From assembly GCA_002396665.1 (NCBI GenBank), contig DGYJ01000055.1, positions 32,762 through 44,854 of the forward strand: a stretch of DNA of 12,093 nucleotides, written 5' to 3'. Origin of the DNA: Bdellovibrionaceae bacterium UBA5009. Lineage in GTDB: Bacteria > Bdellovibrionota > Bdellovibrionia > Bdellovibrionales > Bdellovibrionaceae. Both the position numbers and the translations under genes were made by a program. Position 1 is the stretch's first letter; each line of letters begins with the position of its first letter. Below are positions 7,557-12,093 of this stretch, one piece after another. A model generated the notes under the pieces. It saw only the letters and a program-made list of their open reading frames with translations, did not search any database and was not told where the DNA came from.

Positions 7557-7894
7557 CGCAATTTCCTTCCATCACGGAAGGCTACAAAGCAAACGCCGCC
7601 AAAGTTTTTTCTTTCATCAAAGGACTCTTTTGTTTTGAAAATCCAATCAATGGCTATATCTGTAAAGCGAGCGGTATAAACTTCTTTTTGAAGTTGTTTG
7701 ATAGCCGCTTGGTCTTTAGCAACGATAATAAAATCCAAGTCAGAGTCAGTAGTAAAATTTCCATCAACAGCAGAGCCAAAAAGATAGGCTTCCAAAATCA
7801 AATCCTGCGAAGGGATAGAGTTCAAAACTTCCACGGCTTTGGTTTGAGCCCATTTATTCAGTTCTGGATTATGAACTAACTTGAGTAAGCCCAC
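7553..7894 (-). CDS. MNT-type minimal nucleotidyltransferase (antitoxin)
   Basis: This 113-aa protein has a polymerase-beta-like nucleotidyltransferase fold. LFGSAVDGNFTTDSDLDFII contains the GSX10DXD signature: G40-S41, then D52 and D54. D83 in TDIAIDWIF is a plausible third metal-binding acid, so the active site appears intact. In characterised MNT/HEPN pairs this enzyme adds AMP to the HEPN toxin and neutralises it. The start is a GTG at 7894 with AAGGTGG six bases upstream; no better ATG is present. An 11-bp perfect inverted repeat lies just upstream (7910-7936) and could serve autoregulation. The family call is firm; the antitoxin role is inferred from the pairing. Confidence 0.9.
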   Translation of the reverse strand: MGLLKLVHNPELNKWAQTKAVEVLNSIPSQDLILEAYLFGSAVDGNFTTDSDLDFIIVAKDQAAIKQLQKEVYTARFTDIAIDWIFKTKESFDERKNFGGVCFVAFRDGRKLR

Positions 7895-7909
7895 ACTTCA
7901 CCACCTTCA

Positions 7910-7936
7910 TTTTCTTACAGGCTGTCTGTAAGAAAA
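7910..7936. repeat. Perfect 11-bp inverted repeat upstream of the MNT gene
   Basis: TTTTCTTACAG (7910-7920) and CTGTAAGAAAA (7926-7936) pair perfectly around a GCTGT loop. On the minus strand the dyad lies 15 bp upstream of the GTG of the MNT gene and right after the 3' end of the tRNA-like sequence. It could be an operator for toxin-antitoxin autoregulation or a hairpin in the 5' leader. A terminator role is less likely, because the T-run lies before the stem on the minus strand and the plus strand has only A's after it. Confidence 0.5.
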
Positions 7937-7939
7937 AAA

Positions 7940-8001
7940 TGGTGATCCGGGCACGACTTGAACGTGCGACCTACTGCTTAGAAGGCATTAGGTCTGGGAT
8001 C
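7940..8001 (-). pseudogene. Degenerate tRNA-Arg(TCT)-like sequence lacking the D-arm
   Basis: Read on the minus strand, the 3' part is a textbook tRNA: anticodon loop CTTCTAA with anticodon TCT at 7982-7980, variable loop AGGTC, T-arm GCACG-TTCAAGT-CGTGC (perfect 5-bp stem), acceptor strand CCGGATC, discriminator A and encoded CCA. The 5' half does not fit. The anticodon stem AATGC/GCAGT has one A-G mismatch, and only five bases (GACCT) separate it from GATCCCA, which pairs with the acceptor strand at five of seven positions. There is therefore no room for a D-arm; the total is 62 nt against about 77. It is most likely a tRNA remnant, made by internal deletion or by integration of an element into a tRNA-Arg gene. 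A functional D-armless tRNA would be very unusual in bacteria. Confidence 0.6.
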
Positions 8002-8004
8002 ACC

Positions 8005-8321
8005 AAATTGACATTGATTATCGTTAAATGCCTAGAATCACAGAACTATTAGAAATAACAAATAAAAGCAAGCCGTTTCTCCCAATACTACATTTCGCGC
8101 TCATAAGTACTTGAAACTACGTTCACCGCACACTCAAGTGAACTCATTTTACTGTCAAAATCACTGTCAGAACTAAATACCGAAAGATGGCATTCCATCA
8201 AAGTTATCGCTCGATCTCAATTTCGGCCTGACGGCGAAATGACAGATGTCGCATTCCCTGCGGCAAAAAAAGTCCCATTTCAAAATCAAAAAAACAACAA
8301 AACACGAAAGGAGTTTTCTAC
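8005..8321. other. Gene-free stretch upstream of the 122-aa gene with short dyads and repeats
   Basis: No convincing gene is seen on either strand. The stretch contains overlapping dyads, ACTTGA/TCAAGT (8109-8114/8134-8139) and GTTCAC/GTGAAC (8121-8126/8138-8143), and two direct copies of ACTGTCA at 8151-8157 and 8163-8169, 12 bp apart. A TTGACA at 8008-8013 is followed by TAGAAT 19 bp later, a weak promoter-like pair that would give a leader of nearly 280 nt. The Shine-Dalgarno AAAGGAG at 8307-8313 serves the gene at 8322. A regulatory region is plausible, but no known riboswitch or origin is recognised. Confidence 0.35.
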
Positions 8322-8690
8322 ATGGAAACTAAGAAAGTTACAAAAAAGTCAAAATCCCAATCAAAAAATAAATCGGTACGTCTCAGCATGAGTACTTATG
8401 AAAGTGCTAATCGCTGGGTTGAATTTGCTAACGAAAAGAAGGCCGGAAGCAAAATTAAATTAGATCAGGTGTTAAATTTGGCCGTTAGCTTATTAACCCC
8501 AGAGCATATTAAAAAATTGCAATCCGATTCGCTAAAAGGTTCTGACCTTCAAGAAATAATGAGGCAAAAATACATCAAACAATTTGGTCATATTTCAAAA
8601 GAAGATTATATAGCGTTCACCACGACAAGTGCCTATGTTGAGTTCTTAATTGCACAAAATGATTTAGTAAATCTCGAAGTGGCTGTTTAG
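8322..8690 (+). CDS. Small basic protein, 122 aa, possible DNA-binding protein
   Basis: I do not recognise a family. The first 18 residues are very basic (METKKVTKKSKSQSKNKS), followed by VRLSMSTYESANRWVEFANE, a short strand then helix that resembles the opening of ribbon-helix-helix proteins, then LDQVLNLAVSLLTPEHIKKL, and a helical C-terminal half. This would suit a small DNA-binding regulator or plasmid/element accessory protein, but that is inference. AAAGGAG lies eight bases before the ATG, and a strong terminator follows the stop, so it is a well-defined single-gene unit. It sits between the MNT/HEPN pair and the AbiE pair, both on the opposite strand. Confidence 0.8.
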   Translation: METKKVTKKSKSQSKNKSVRLSMSTYESANRWVEFANEKKAGSKIKLDQVLNLAVSLLTPEHIKKLQSDSLKGSDLQEIMRQKYIKQFGHISKEDYIAFTTTSAYVEFLIAQNDLVNLEVAV

Positions 8691-8705
8691 AAAATACAGC
8701 AAACC

Positions 8706-8743
8706 AAAAAGGGTCTTATAGCAATCTGTAAGACCCTTTTTTT
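8706..8743. terminator. Bidirectional intrinsic terminator
   Basis: GGGTCTTA (8711-8718) and TAAGACCC (8729-8736) form a perfect stem, extended by flanking A's and T's, with a 10-nt loop and a run of seven T's on the plus side. On the minus strand the hairpin is followed by TTTTT as well. It ends the 122-aa gene and can also serve the convergent AbiE operon, whose stop is at 8809. Confidence 0.88.
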
Positions 8744-8808
8744 ATTTTATTTGGCAAAGGTAAATGATTTGATTCAGACGACGACAACAACTTGCTGTCT
8801 GAAAACTC

Positions 8809-9783
8809 TCAAAGTCGTTCTAAGTCTTTTGCAAAACGTTTTAGGATTTCTTCTAATGTTGGACGCCCTTTATAATACAAATCAGCACTTCGATTGTACT
8901 CTTTTTCAAAGATCTTGCGATCATCGTCATTTGATAATTTAAGCGCATCACTGTTTGAAACTTTATTATCCAATGATCTAAAACGTATTTTTTTGAATTC
9001 ATTGTATTGAGGCGTACCTATAAAACTTTGGACATCTTCACGATCAATCAATTGATACAAATCATAGTAGTGTCTTATGAAGTTTTCGGGAAGATTCCCT
9101 CTCCCCGTTTTCCCGTCTTTATATTGCTTAAATTTTTTCACAACGGCCTGAAGCTTTTCCACAAAAGTATGTTTCGGCTCGTAACAAATGACACCTTTTG
9201 CTGTGTTATCATGGACCACAACTCCAGATGTATTTTGAGCTTTTGTTAAAGCCCAAGAGCTAATATTTAATGGCTGATTTGGCGTTGTTGTATCAAAGCC
9301 AATTTCTAACAAAACTCCTTCTTTTAAACCACCAGTTGGAGTGCCAAAGTGTGACTTGTAAAGCAATCTTACCCCACCACTGCGAAAGACCTCATCATCA
9401 AAATTGTTATCACGAACTACCGCAGTTAAGCCTGGAATTTTTCCATCTAGAAAATCTCGAATCCAATCAAAATATTTCTTGCGTGATTCAATGTGCTTTT
9501 CTACATCCTGATTTTTTCCACTGTAAACTGCATCTTTGTAATCAGGATGTTGGTTGATTTTAATATCAATGTCTTCTGAAAAACGGTTAATGCATTGATA
9601 ACCCTTTGAAAGCGAGGTTCCACCTTTTAACTCGAATTTAAGTCCTGTTTCTAGAAGCCCCCATAGGCAATGCATAATCCAATAATCTTTTTCTACCAAA
9701 TAGGGATCTTTTATCCCCTGCTCATTGGCTACGATCTCCATAAGATCTTTAAAGTTAGAATGTTCATGCAAGAAAATAGACAT
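8809..9783 (-). CDS. abiEii: AbiEii-family nucleotidyltransferase toxin
   Basis: This 324-aa protein belongs to the AbiEii/AbiGii nucleotidyltransferase family (PF08843 type). VEKDYWIMHCLWGLL (from residue 30), ELKGGTSLSKGYQ (51-63) and RFSEDIDIKI (67-76) carry the DNA polymerase beta-like motif, with D71 and D73 as the metal-binding acids. Later, HTFVEKLQAVVKKFKQYKDG and NFIRHYYDLYQLID match the conserved C-terminal motifs. In AbiE systems this is the toxin: it halts growth and gives phage abortive infection, and its nucleotidyl transfer in related toxins targets tRNA or nucleotides. It is the second gene of its operon, starting 2 bp after the AbiEi stop. All motifs appear intact, so activity is likely. 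Confidence 0.93.
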   Translation of the reverse strand: MSIFLHEHSNFKDLMEIVANEQGIKDPYLVEKDYWIMHCLWGLLETGLKFELKGGTSLSKGYQCINRFSEDIDIKINQHPDYKDAVYSGKNQDVEKHIESRKKYFDWIRDFLDGKIPGLTAVVRDNNFDDEVFRSGGVRLLYKSHFGTPTGGLKEGVLLEIGFDTTTPNQPLNISSWALTKAQNTSGVVVHDNTAKGVICYEPKHTFVEKLQAVVKKFKQYKDGKTGRGNLPENFIRHYYDLYQLIDREDVQSFIGTPQYNEFKKIRFRSLDNKVSNSDALKLSNDDDRKIFEKEYNRSADLYYKGRPTLEEILKRFAKDLERL

Positions 9784-9785
9784 TT

Positions 9786-10373
9786 TTAAGCCTTCTGCTG
9801 ATCTTGCATAAGAGTTTTTAATTTCTTTTGAGCCGATAGGGTTCCAAACCTACTAGCAGCATTGTTTAATTTTGCACGATTAAAAGTTGGTAATTTTTCC
9901 TTAAGTCGCTCCAACAATGTTTCGCGATCTTCTGCCAATTCATTTATTCTATTCAAAAACTCGACAACTAAAAACTCCTCTGACAAAGCTTTAGGTGCTT
10001 CTCTCCATAGTTTAAAGGAATAGGGTCTTCCACCGACAGTCAGCTCCCCAGTTCTTTTTCTATTAAAAACTATTCTTGAGTTATAAAGTTGCGTTGAACC
10101 TAATCCCAAAGAATTAAACTGACTTGGACTGTAAACAACAAAATGGTCATCATTAAGAAATGTTTCAAGTAAGGAGTTCTCATCCGGTAAAGCATCGCCA
10201 AAAACTGTTTTTTTAGGCGCAAGGTAAAGCCCAGTCGATAATTTTTTAAGAAGACCTTCTTTAACCAAGGATTGAAGAGTTCTATCAACATTTGTAGAAA
10301 ATGCGGCAAGCTCGCTTCTGCGATAAACTTGGCCTGCAACTAAGTGTTTTTTTACCCTGTCTAGTGCTTTCAT
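9786..10373 (-). CDS. abiEi: AbiEi-family antitoxin / autorepressor
   Basis: This 195-aa protein begins with a winged-helix domain (about residues 1-55: VYRRSELAAFSTNVDRTLQS, then LVKEGLLKKLSTGLYLAPK), followed by a C-terminal region with VVYSPSQFNSLGLGSTQLYN and RPYSFKLWREAPK, as in AbiEi/DUF6088-like antitoxins. The position immediately before an AbiEii gene supports the call. AbiEi proteins neutralise AbiEii without stable binding (type IV) and repress their own promoter through inverted repeats; candidate repeats lie upstream at 10433-10461 and 10492-10510. The ATG at 10373 has AGAGG about 11 bases upstream, a somewhat long spacing. Together with AbiEii it forms a complete toxin-antitoxin unit. 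Confidence 0.9.
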   Translation of the reverse strand: MKALDRVKKHLVAGQVYRRSELAAFSTNVDRTLQSLVKEGLLKKLSTGLYLAPKKTVFGDALPDENSLLETFLNDDHFVVYSPSQFNSLGLGSTQLYNSRIVFNRKRTGELTVGGRPYSFKLWREAPKALSEEFLVVEFLNRINELAEDRETLLERLKEKLPTFNRAKLNNAASRFGTLSAQKKLKTLMQDQQKA

Positions 10374-10432
10374 CTATGGCTAAACCTCTTATATAAGTAT
10401 CGGCCGAAACCCTTAAAAAGTAAAGAATTTTA

Positions 10433-10461
10433 TTTAAAAGTCATGTATTTTTGACTTTAAA
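10433..10461. promoter_or_regulatory. abiEi: Candidate AbiEi operator (inverted repeat)
   Basis: AAAGTCA (10437-10443) and TGACTTT (10452-10458) are a perfect 7-bp inverted repeat. Allowing one extra A, the arms extend to TTTAAAAGTCA and TGACTTTAAA. The site lies 60-90 bp upstream of the AbiEi start in a very AT-rich region, where a self-repressing antitoxin would be expected to bind. No clear -35/-10 pair could be fixed. Confidence 0.4.
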
Positions 10462-10491
10462 TACTTGTAATTACTATATAATTATATTTTA

Positions 10492-10510
10492 TCAAAATGA
10501 AACATTTTGA
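10492..10510. repeat. Perfect 8-bp inverted repeat between the AbiE operon and the upstream unit
   Basis: TCAAAATG (10492-10499) and CATTTTGA (10503-10510) flank a 3-bp centre, making a 19-bp symmetrical site. It lies 20 bp after the stop of the minus-strand gene at 10530 and about 120 bp upstream of AbiEi. It could end the upstream transcript as a hairpin, although no real T-run follows, or be a second operator for AbiEi. Confidence 0.4.
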
Positions 10511-10529
10511 AATCAAAAAGGTCTAGAAA

Positions 10530-11072
10530 TTAGGTCTCTTCTTCAATCTGTTTTGGTTCTAGAAATGTGCTCTCTTTGATGATTTTAGCCAGTCTCATTG
10601 CATCGAAATATGTAAGGGTTATCTGAAATTCATACAACCCCTGATAGGTTTGATAAATCGAAGCGTTATTTGCATCAACATATTCAGAATTTCCAGAATA
10701 TCTTTGACCATAATTATAAGACAACTCCCCACCCACAACAGAAGCCAGAGCAAGAAGTTTCTGCTTTTCCAATTCTTTAGCTTCAGTCCTTTCAATATTT
10801 TCTTTTTTGTTTTTAAAAAAATCTTCGTGATATTCTGGCATGAGTCGCCGACGAATATCTTTATAGATTTTTTCGATGGGCTTTTCAAACGAACACCCAA
10901 TTGAATGTCGCTTCTTTGCATACAACCCACTAACAATCGTTTTATTTTTCCAATCTTCTCTAAAGCAGATCTCCATACCATTTGAGTTTTTCAAACTTTT
11001 TCCATCAGCTTTAAAACCAATAAAAAAAGGTTCTATTTTTTTAACTAGCTCTTTGATTTGTTCGTCAGTCAT
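10530..11072 (-). CDS. Hypothetical protein, 180 aa, function unknown
   Basis: I do not recognise a family. The protein is soluble and charged: an N-terminal basic region with GMEICFREDWKNKTIVSGLY, a highly charged stretch (FFKNKKENIERTEAKELEKQ) that is probably a helix, then a Tyr/Asn-rich segment (NYGQRYSGNSEYVDANNASI) and a C-terminal helix (YFDAMRLAKIIKES). I chose the ATG at 11072 because AAAGGG lies seven bases before it. A GTG at 11096, directly after the stop of the J-domain gene, would add eight residues. The stop of the J-domain gene is 24 bp upstream of the ATG, so the two genes form one unit on the minus strand. Its role may be linked to that of the J-protein, but nothing in the sequence says what it is. 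Confidence 0.75.
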   Translation of the reverse strand: MTDEQIKELVKKIEPFFIGFKADGKSLKNSNGMEICFREDWKNKTIVSGLYAKKRHSIGCSFEKPIEKIYKDIRRRLMPEYHEDFFKNKKENIERTEAKELEKQKLLALASVVGGELSYNYGQRYSGNSEYVDANNASIYQTYQGLYEFQITLTYFDAMRLAKIIKESTFLEPKQIEEET

Positions 11073-11096
11073 ATTTACGCCCTTTAAAAGACTCAC

Positions 11097-11603
11097 CTAA
11101 GGGTGAGCCGCTAAAAAATAAGGCTTTTTAGATTTGATATTATCAGCCCCGTATTTGCTTCTAATCTCATCCATAGAGAGACCATCTTTTTTATATCGAC
11201 GGGTTTTTGCGTAGTAAGGACGGAAGTAAACCATCTTTTTAGGAGGAGAGAATAAGAACCCAGCGTCTTTTAAAATAGTCCAGTGTTCCTTTGTACTTCC
11301 AGAGACCCAAACCCAAGCCCCACAAACTTCTATTTTCAGTCCTTGCAAATTAATGATTTTGTTTAAGGCTTCATTGATTTCTTCTCCATAGTTATAACCC
11401 GCCTCGCTTTTGTGCTCGATTGGGAAAGTAGCATCCTTGAGGACTTCTTTGGCTTCGTTGACTAATTTCATCATCTCAATTCCTGCTGGATTTCTATCTG
11501 GATGAAATTTAAAACTAGCTTGTCTGTAGGCCGTTTTGACCATCTCCTCTGTGACTGGTGATTCTTGCACACCTAAAACTTTTAAAGCGTCATACATATT
11601 CAT
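11097..11603 (-). CDS. J-domain (DnaJ-like) protein with a second C-terminal domain
   Basis: This is a 168-aa protein. Residues 1-57 are a J domain: YDALKVLGV, AYRQASFKFHPDRNP with the HPD loop at 34-36, and LVNEAKEVLKD. J domains stimulate Hsp70 (DnaK) ATPase activity. There is no Gly/Phe region, zinc finger or substrate-binding domain of true DnaJ. Instead residues 88-155 carry a second module, WVWVSGSTKEHWTILKDAG, then PPKKMVYFRPYY and LSMDEIRSKYGA, a layout I associate with phage, plasmid and integrative-element proteins, from memory. AAGGAG precedes the ATG at good spacing. No dnaK or grpE gene is nearby, so this is not a housekeeping chaperone operon. Confidence 0.88.
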   Translation of the reverse strand: MNMYDALKVLGVQESPVTEEMVKTAYRQASFKFHPDRNPAGIEMMKLVNEAKEVLKDATFPIEHKSEAGYNYGEEINEALNKIINLQGLKIEVCGAWVWVSGSTKEHWTILKDAGFLFSPPKKMVYFRPYYAKTRRYKKDGLSMDEIRSKYGADNIKSKKPYFLAAHP

Positions 11604-11831
11604 AAGTTACTCCTTTTTTGTTAGTTTCTGTTTTTAAAAACATTTTTCCGCCCGCCAGGGACGCACCAAGCTTGCTTGGCGGGGGAAAAATAGGAGGAGT
11701 CGCAGCTTCTTTCTCGACTTCTCTCTTAGGCGCAGATAGGCGCCGATCATGAGGCATGACAGACTCGGAACGAGGCTGGCGAGACTCAGTGAATGAGAGA
11801 TGTCGAAATAGAAAGAAGCGAAGACACCGAC
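11604..11831. other. Gene-free, GC-richer leader region of the J-domain gene
   Basis: No gene is supported. The stretch is richer in G and C than its surroundings and full of small symmetrical elements: palindrome GTTTTTAAAAAC (11630-11641), the long hairpin at 11643-11690, direct repeat TAGGCGC at 11727-11733 and 11737-11743, and TCATG-agg-CATGA nearby. A minus-strand frame of 72 codons crosses it, but it starts inside the terminator hairpin, has no Shine-Dalgarno and looks like a non-coding frame. It probably holds the promoter and a structured 5' leader of the J-domain gene. Confidence 0.4.
11643..11690. repeat. Long imperfect inverted repeat (14-15 bp arms)
   Basis: TTTTTCCGCCCGCCA (11643-11657) and TGGCGGGGGAAAAA (11677-11690) pair over their full length with one unpaired base. 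The 19-bp centre contains CCAAGCTT and overlaps a second possible inner stem (CCAAGC/GCTTGG, 11666-11671/11674-11679). As RNA on the minus strand it would form a strong hairpin 40 bases before the start of the J-domain gene, close to its Shine-Dalgarno, so it might control that gene. Confidence 0.55.
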
Positions 11832-11841
11832 AAAAAAGAAA

Positions 11842-11863
11842 AAGGCCGTCATTTAGCGGCCTT
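11842..11863 (-). terminator. Intrinsic terminator on the minus strand
   Basis: AAGGCCG (11842-11848) and CGGCCTT (11857-11863) pair perfectly with an 8-nt loop. On the minus strand the stem is followed by TTTTTCTTTTTT, a strong termination signal. It must end a transcript that begins to the right, since the J-domain gene starts only downstream of it. On the plus strand the following bases (ACTTTG) are a poor T-run. Confidence 0.75.
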
Positions 11864-11893
11864 ACTTTGTGAATTGAATTTTTATTTTCTTGA

Positions 11894-11928
11894 AAAGATA
11901 ATTGAGACAGATAGCCTCAATTATCTTT
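11894..11928. repeat. Perfect 13-bp inverted repeat
   Basis: AAAGATAATTGAG (11894-11906) and CTCAATTATCTTT (11916-11928) match perfectly around a 9-nt centre. It lies inside the candidate small RNA and would be its main hairpin. On the minus strand the stem ends in TTTTC, so weak termination is possible. A binding site for a dimeric protein is the alternative. Confidence 0.6.
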
Positions 11929-11975
11929 CGTCGTGGTTCTGCTTGTATTTTCAGCAAACTCCAAAGTTTTGTATC

Positions 11976-12004
11976 AAAATACTTTTGTTAATTTTTTTTG
12001 ACAA
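11976..12004 (-). promoter_or_regulatory. Candidate minus-strand sigma70-type promoter
   Basis: TTGTCA (12004-11999) and TATTTT (11981-11976) are separated by 17 bp, matching the consensus at five and four of six positions. It would drive the candidate small RNA, with a start near 11969. The region is so AT-rich that chance matches are common. Confidence 0.35.
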
Positions 12005-12027
12005 AATCTTTTATTGATAATTAAAAT
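11998..12027 (+). promoter_or_regulatory. Candidate plus-strand sigma70-type promoter pointing out of the window
   Basis: A consensus TTGACA (11998-12003) is followed after 18 bp by TAAAAT (12022-12027). It overlaps the -35 of the minus-strand promoter, so the two would be divergent and could compete. An ATG at 12072 opens a frame (MSHPRAS...) to the window edge, but it has no Shine-Dalgarno, so no gene is called. Confidence 0.4.
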
Positions 12028-12093
12028 CTTCAAATCTAGCTAATGACTTTTTAAATCAAATTTGTTTATATATGTCTCACCCCAGGGCATCGA

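Larger units (their letters stand above)
11832..11969 (-). ncRNA. Candidate small RNA (about 140 nt)
   Basis: A minus-strand unit is suggested by three signals in order: a promoter-like pair (TTGTCA/TATTTT, 17 bp apart) at 12004-11976, a perfect 13-bp hairpin at 11928-11894, and a terminator hairpin with T-run ending at about 11832. No open frame of note lies within. Nothing matches an RNA family I know, so this is inference from layout; the unit could instead be a leader upstream of the J-domain gene with partial termination. Confidence 0.35.

Noticed and set aside
8028..8114. Short plus-strand frame (MPRITELLEITNK...) of 28 codons
   Set aside because: There is no Shine-Dalgarno and no stable context; it is too short to support.
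8151..8169. Two copies of ACTGTCA as possible replication iterons
   Set aside because: Only two copies are present, with no Rep gene or AT-rich unwinding region next to them.
8773..8803. TTCAGAC/GTCTGAA inverted repeat downstream of AbiEii, as terminator
   Set aside because: The loop is long and there is no T-run; the bidirectional terminator at 8706-8743 is a better candidate.
11634..11852. Minus-strand frame of 72 codons rich in Phe and Leu
   Set aside because: It begins inside the terminator hairpin, has no Shine-Dalgarno and runs through the structured GC-richer stretch. The composition looks like a chance frame.
11793..12017. Plus-strand frame of 74 codons
   Set aside because: It crosses both hairpins and the promoter region, has no ribosome site and no protein-like pattern.
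1..12093. CRISPR array, insertion sequence, integrase or rRNA
   Set aside because: No regularly spaced repeats, transposase or recombinase motifs, or rRNA-like stretches were seen on either strand.

Overview
The window is AT-rich bacterial DNA with dense genes, clear Shine-Dalgarno sites, two LysR-type regulators and Sec-exported proteins, including one with a c-type haem motif. That fits a Gram-negative bacterium. The overall look (low GC, many small exported Cys-rich proteins, many unrecognised genes) would suit a Bdellovibrionota-like or related lineage, but this is an impression from style and no marker gene settles it.

Left part (1-7118), chromosome-like. The tail of an unknown gene is followed 3 bp later by an unrecognised 327-aa protein. 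Next comes a regulatory cluster: a LysR regulator (minus), a divergent YqjM-type old yellow enzyme (plus), and a second LysR regulator (minus) whose 3' end overlaps the oxidoreductase by 55 bp. The second LysR gene is divergent, over 22 bp, from a small Cro/C1-type helix-turn-helix protein. Three exported-protein genes follow on the plus strand: two adjacent small proteins, each with a signal peptide and eight mature cysteines, and a 490-aa protein with one CSACH haem-binding motif.

Right part (7146-12093), accessory-like. It holds a MNT nucleotidyltransferase/HEPN pair with a 4-bp overlap, a degenerate tRNA-Arg(TCT)-like sequence that lacks its D-arm, an unrecognised 122-aa protein with a strong terminator, an AbiEi/AbiEii toxin-antitoxin operon, and a two-gene unit of a J-domain protein and an unknown protein. 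Two independent nucleotidyltransferase-based toxin-antitoxin or defence modules next to a damaged tRNA suggest an integrated element or defence island. No integrase, transposase or second att copy lies in the window.

The last 490 bp contain no convincing gene. They hold a GC-richer stretch with a long imperfect hairpin ahead of the J-domain gene, then a possible minus-strand small RNA (promoter, perfect 13-bp hairpin, terminator with T-run). Its promoter shares its -35 region with a plus-strand promoter that points out of the window. The strongest calls are the protein families; operators, promoters and the RNA are read by eye and are tentative.
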